The position numbers and the translations under genes were made by a program. 64,000 nucleotides of DNA from Christiangramia forsetii KT0803 (lineage in GTDB: Bacteria; Bacteroidota; Bacteroidia; Flavobacteriales; Flavobacteriaceae), in contig NC_008571.1 in the NCBI RefSeq assembly GCF_000060345.1, positions 3,476,501 to 3,540,500 of the forward strand, in the 5' to 3' direction. The notes under the pieces were generated by a model that was not told the DNA's origin, did no database searches, and saw nothing but the letters and a program-made list of their open reading frames with translations. This document shows, one piece after another, positions 63,061 to 64,000 of this stretch (position 1 is its first letter; each line of letters opens with the position of its first letter).

Positions 63061-63127
63061 CAATAAATATATATCGAATTATCTTCTGAAATTTAATTTT
63101 TAGACGAAATACCCAGATATTAGTTAA
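63061..63127 (-). promoter_or_regulatory. Upstream region of small-RNA copy 1
   Basis: On the minus strand: TTAACTAAT (63119-63127), then exactly 58 bp to the RNA element, within which lie RTCTAAA (about 63099-63105) and the -7-like TATATTTA (63064-63071). The same words occur at the same distances in copies 2 and 3. Confidence 0.5.
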
Positions 63128-63206
63128 ATAGCTGTTTTTTAGTTTTTTGAGTGTTTGATCGATTAATTTTCTGGTTATAACTAGTTGATACTTCATTTTA
63201 TGTCAT

Positions 63207-63282
63207 AAAAAAAGGCGGAATTAAAATTCCACCTTTTTTTGCCCCAAATCTACCATGAACTTAACCTACTTATGCTATGGTA
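63207..63282 (-). ncRNA. Putative small RNA, tandem copy 2 (76 nt)
   Basis: Nearly identical to copy 1 with a 2-nt longer terminator loop (GGTGGAATTTTAATTCCGCC). Same 5' hairpin TACCAT/ATGGTA, same GATTTGGGGCAAAA linker, same terminal T run (63213-63207). The -7-like box is TATCTTTA. Confidence 0.6.
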
Positions 63283-63349
63283 TATTAAAGATAATAAGAA
63301 TCTATCTTCGATTTTGTTTTTTTAGATGAAGTGCCTGTAAATTAGTTAA
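63283..63349 (-). promoter_or_regulatory. Upstream region of small-RNA copy 2
   Basis: TTAACTAAT (63341-63349), 58 bp to the element, with ATCTAAA and TATCTTTA (63286-63293) at the same offsets as in copy 1. Confidence 0.5.
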
Positions 63350-63420
63350 AATACTGAAATTCAAAAAAGTGAAAAATAATTAAGGGATATTTTGCTACAA
63401 ATTTGGAGTTGAGTAGAAAT

Positions 63421-63494
63421 AAAAAAAGGCGGAATAAATTCCACCTTTTTTTGCCCCAAATCTACCATGAACTTAACCTACTTATGTTATGGTA
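63421..63494 (-). ncRNA. Putative small RNA, tandem copy 3 (74 nt)
   Basis: Same layout as copies 1 and 2, with one change in the loop (ATAACATAAG for ATAGCATAAG). Terminal T run at 63427-63421. It is the copy nearest purF. Confidence 0.6.
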
Positions 63495-63561
63495 TCACTA
63501 AAGTATATAGAAATGAACAACGCACAAAGAATATTAGACCAAGTGCAGTTATATTAGTTAA
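63495..63561 (-). promoter_or_regulatory. Upstream region of small-RNA copy 3
   Basis: TTAACTAAT (63553-63561), 58 bp to the element, with GTCTAAT and a slightly shifted TACTTTA box. Only this copy also has TTTG (63525-63528) at about the -33 position. Eleven bases separate it from the purF stop. Confidence 0.5.
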
Positions 63562-63572
63562 AAGGTATAATT

Positions 63573-64000
63573 TTAATAAGCTCGTCCCTCTTTCCCTTCG
63601 AAAAAGTTCATAAATGCTCTATTTACAACCCGGTTACCTCCTGCAGTGGGATAGTTTCCGGTAAAATACCAATCACCGAGGTTTTTGGGACAGGCCAAAT
63701 GTAGATTATCTACCGTTTGATAAATAACTTTTACCTCTGCATTCACATCTTCATCACATAACAATTCTGAAATTTTATCAGAAATTTCTTCATCGGTAAA
63801 AGGATCATAAATTTCCTTTACAAAATTTTGAACATCCTTATCGTCCAGGTCTACCTGTTCTTTACATTTATTGTAAACTTTTTCTACAATGTCGTATTGG
63901 TTATTATCCTTTAAAAGTTCAAGAGCCGCTCTAAAAGCTACCAGACCTTCTAATCTGGCCATGTCTATTCCGTAACAATCTGGATATCTAATTTGTGGTG
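63573..64000 (-). CDS. purF: Amidophosphoribosyltransferase (5' end beyond the window)
   Basis: Only the C-terminal ~142 residues lie in the window; the frame runs on past the right edge (PQIRYPDCYGIDMARLEGLVAFRAA). The end CPKNLGDWYFTGNYPTAGGNRVVNRAFMNFF is typical of the long Bacteroidota PurF, which opens purine synthesis by making phosphoribosylamine from PRPP and glutamine. The N-terminal glutaminase part cannot be checked here. No terminator is seen before the small-RNA cluster, so read-through into it is possible. Confidence 0.88.
   Translation of the reverse strand, partial: PQIRYPDCYGIDMARLEGLVAFRAALELLKDNNQYDIVEKVYNKCKEQVDLDDKDVQNFVKEIYDPFTDEEISDKISELLCDEDVNAEVKVIYQTVDNLHLACPKNLGDWYFTGNYPTAGGNRVVNRAFMNFFEGKEGRAY

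Noticed and set aside
62987-63494. Three near-identical repeats read as a CRISPR array
   Set aside because: Spacing of more than 130 bp, only three copies, internal hairpin plus terminator, and no cas gene in the window.

Overview
The window is an ordinary chromosomal stretch from a member of the Flavobacteriaceae (Bacteroidota), most like a marine Christiangramia/Gramella-type organism. The evidence is the low G+C, the AT-rich leaders, promoters of the Bacteroidota type (-7 box TAnnTTTG), several TTG starts, a four-helix-bundle protein beside lepA, OmpA with thrombospondin-3 repeats, and the order pdxA, DUF177, rpmF, fabH, accB, accC. The genus is inferred from general resemblance, not from a search. 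I see no rRNA, prophage, integrase, transposase or CRISPR array.

Left part (1-12.8 kb): a sterol-desaturase family protein cut by the window edge, a tail-specific protease, rnpA, an M1 aminopeptidase, a subtilisin-like lipoprotein and an MBL hydrolase all lie on the minus strand. A cation/proton antiporter follows, then yebC, a four-helix-bundle gene set between GACTAA-type repeats, and lepA.

12.8-22 kb: a plus-strand block looks built for murein fragment recovery. It holds a sugar MFS importer, murQ, a GHL10 (DigH-like) lipoprotein, an L-Ala-D/L-Glu epimerase and an SH3-NlpC/P60 lipoprotein. A TonB-dependent receptor family protein follows with its own promoter.

22-35 kb: dusB, a LolC/E-type permease, rbfA, methylmalonyl-CoA epimerase, a CAU-anticodon tRNA, a small PID-CTERM protein, riboflavin synthase, and the pdxA / DUF177-rpmF-fabH-accB-accC fatty-acid-initiation block. 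Then comes a tight trio of FAD oxidoreductase, mtgA and a GreA-like protein often mislabelled in this phylum.

35-53 kb: an ABC ATPase, prolyl oligopeptidase, asd, mscL, alr and tdk on the minus strand; rsmI, an Fe-S type uracil-DNA glycosylase, an AAA/DUF4143 ATPase behind a perfect 22-bp inverted repeat, and recJ on the plus strand. After recJ lie remnants of toxin-antitoxin modules, then lpxH, queD, a 2OG-Fe(II) oxygenase, an enoyl-CoA hydratase followed by three overlapping microprotein genes, a MATE pump, a GNAT enzyme and tRNA-Ala(GGC).

53-64 kb: the recombination nuclease pair AddB and AddA is split by ompA and kbl. Then come sodB and, before the truncated purF at the right edge, three tandem copies of a ~75-bp element on the minus strand. 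Each copy has a 5' hairpin, a 3' intrinsic terminator, a -7-like box and an upstream 9-mer set exactly 58 bp away. I read these as three unannotated small-RNA genes; they are the most interesting feature of the window.
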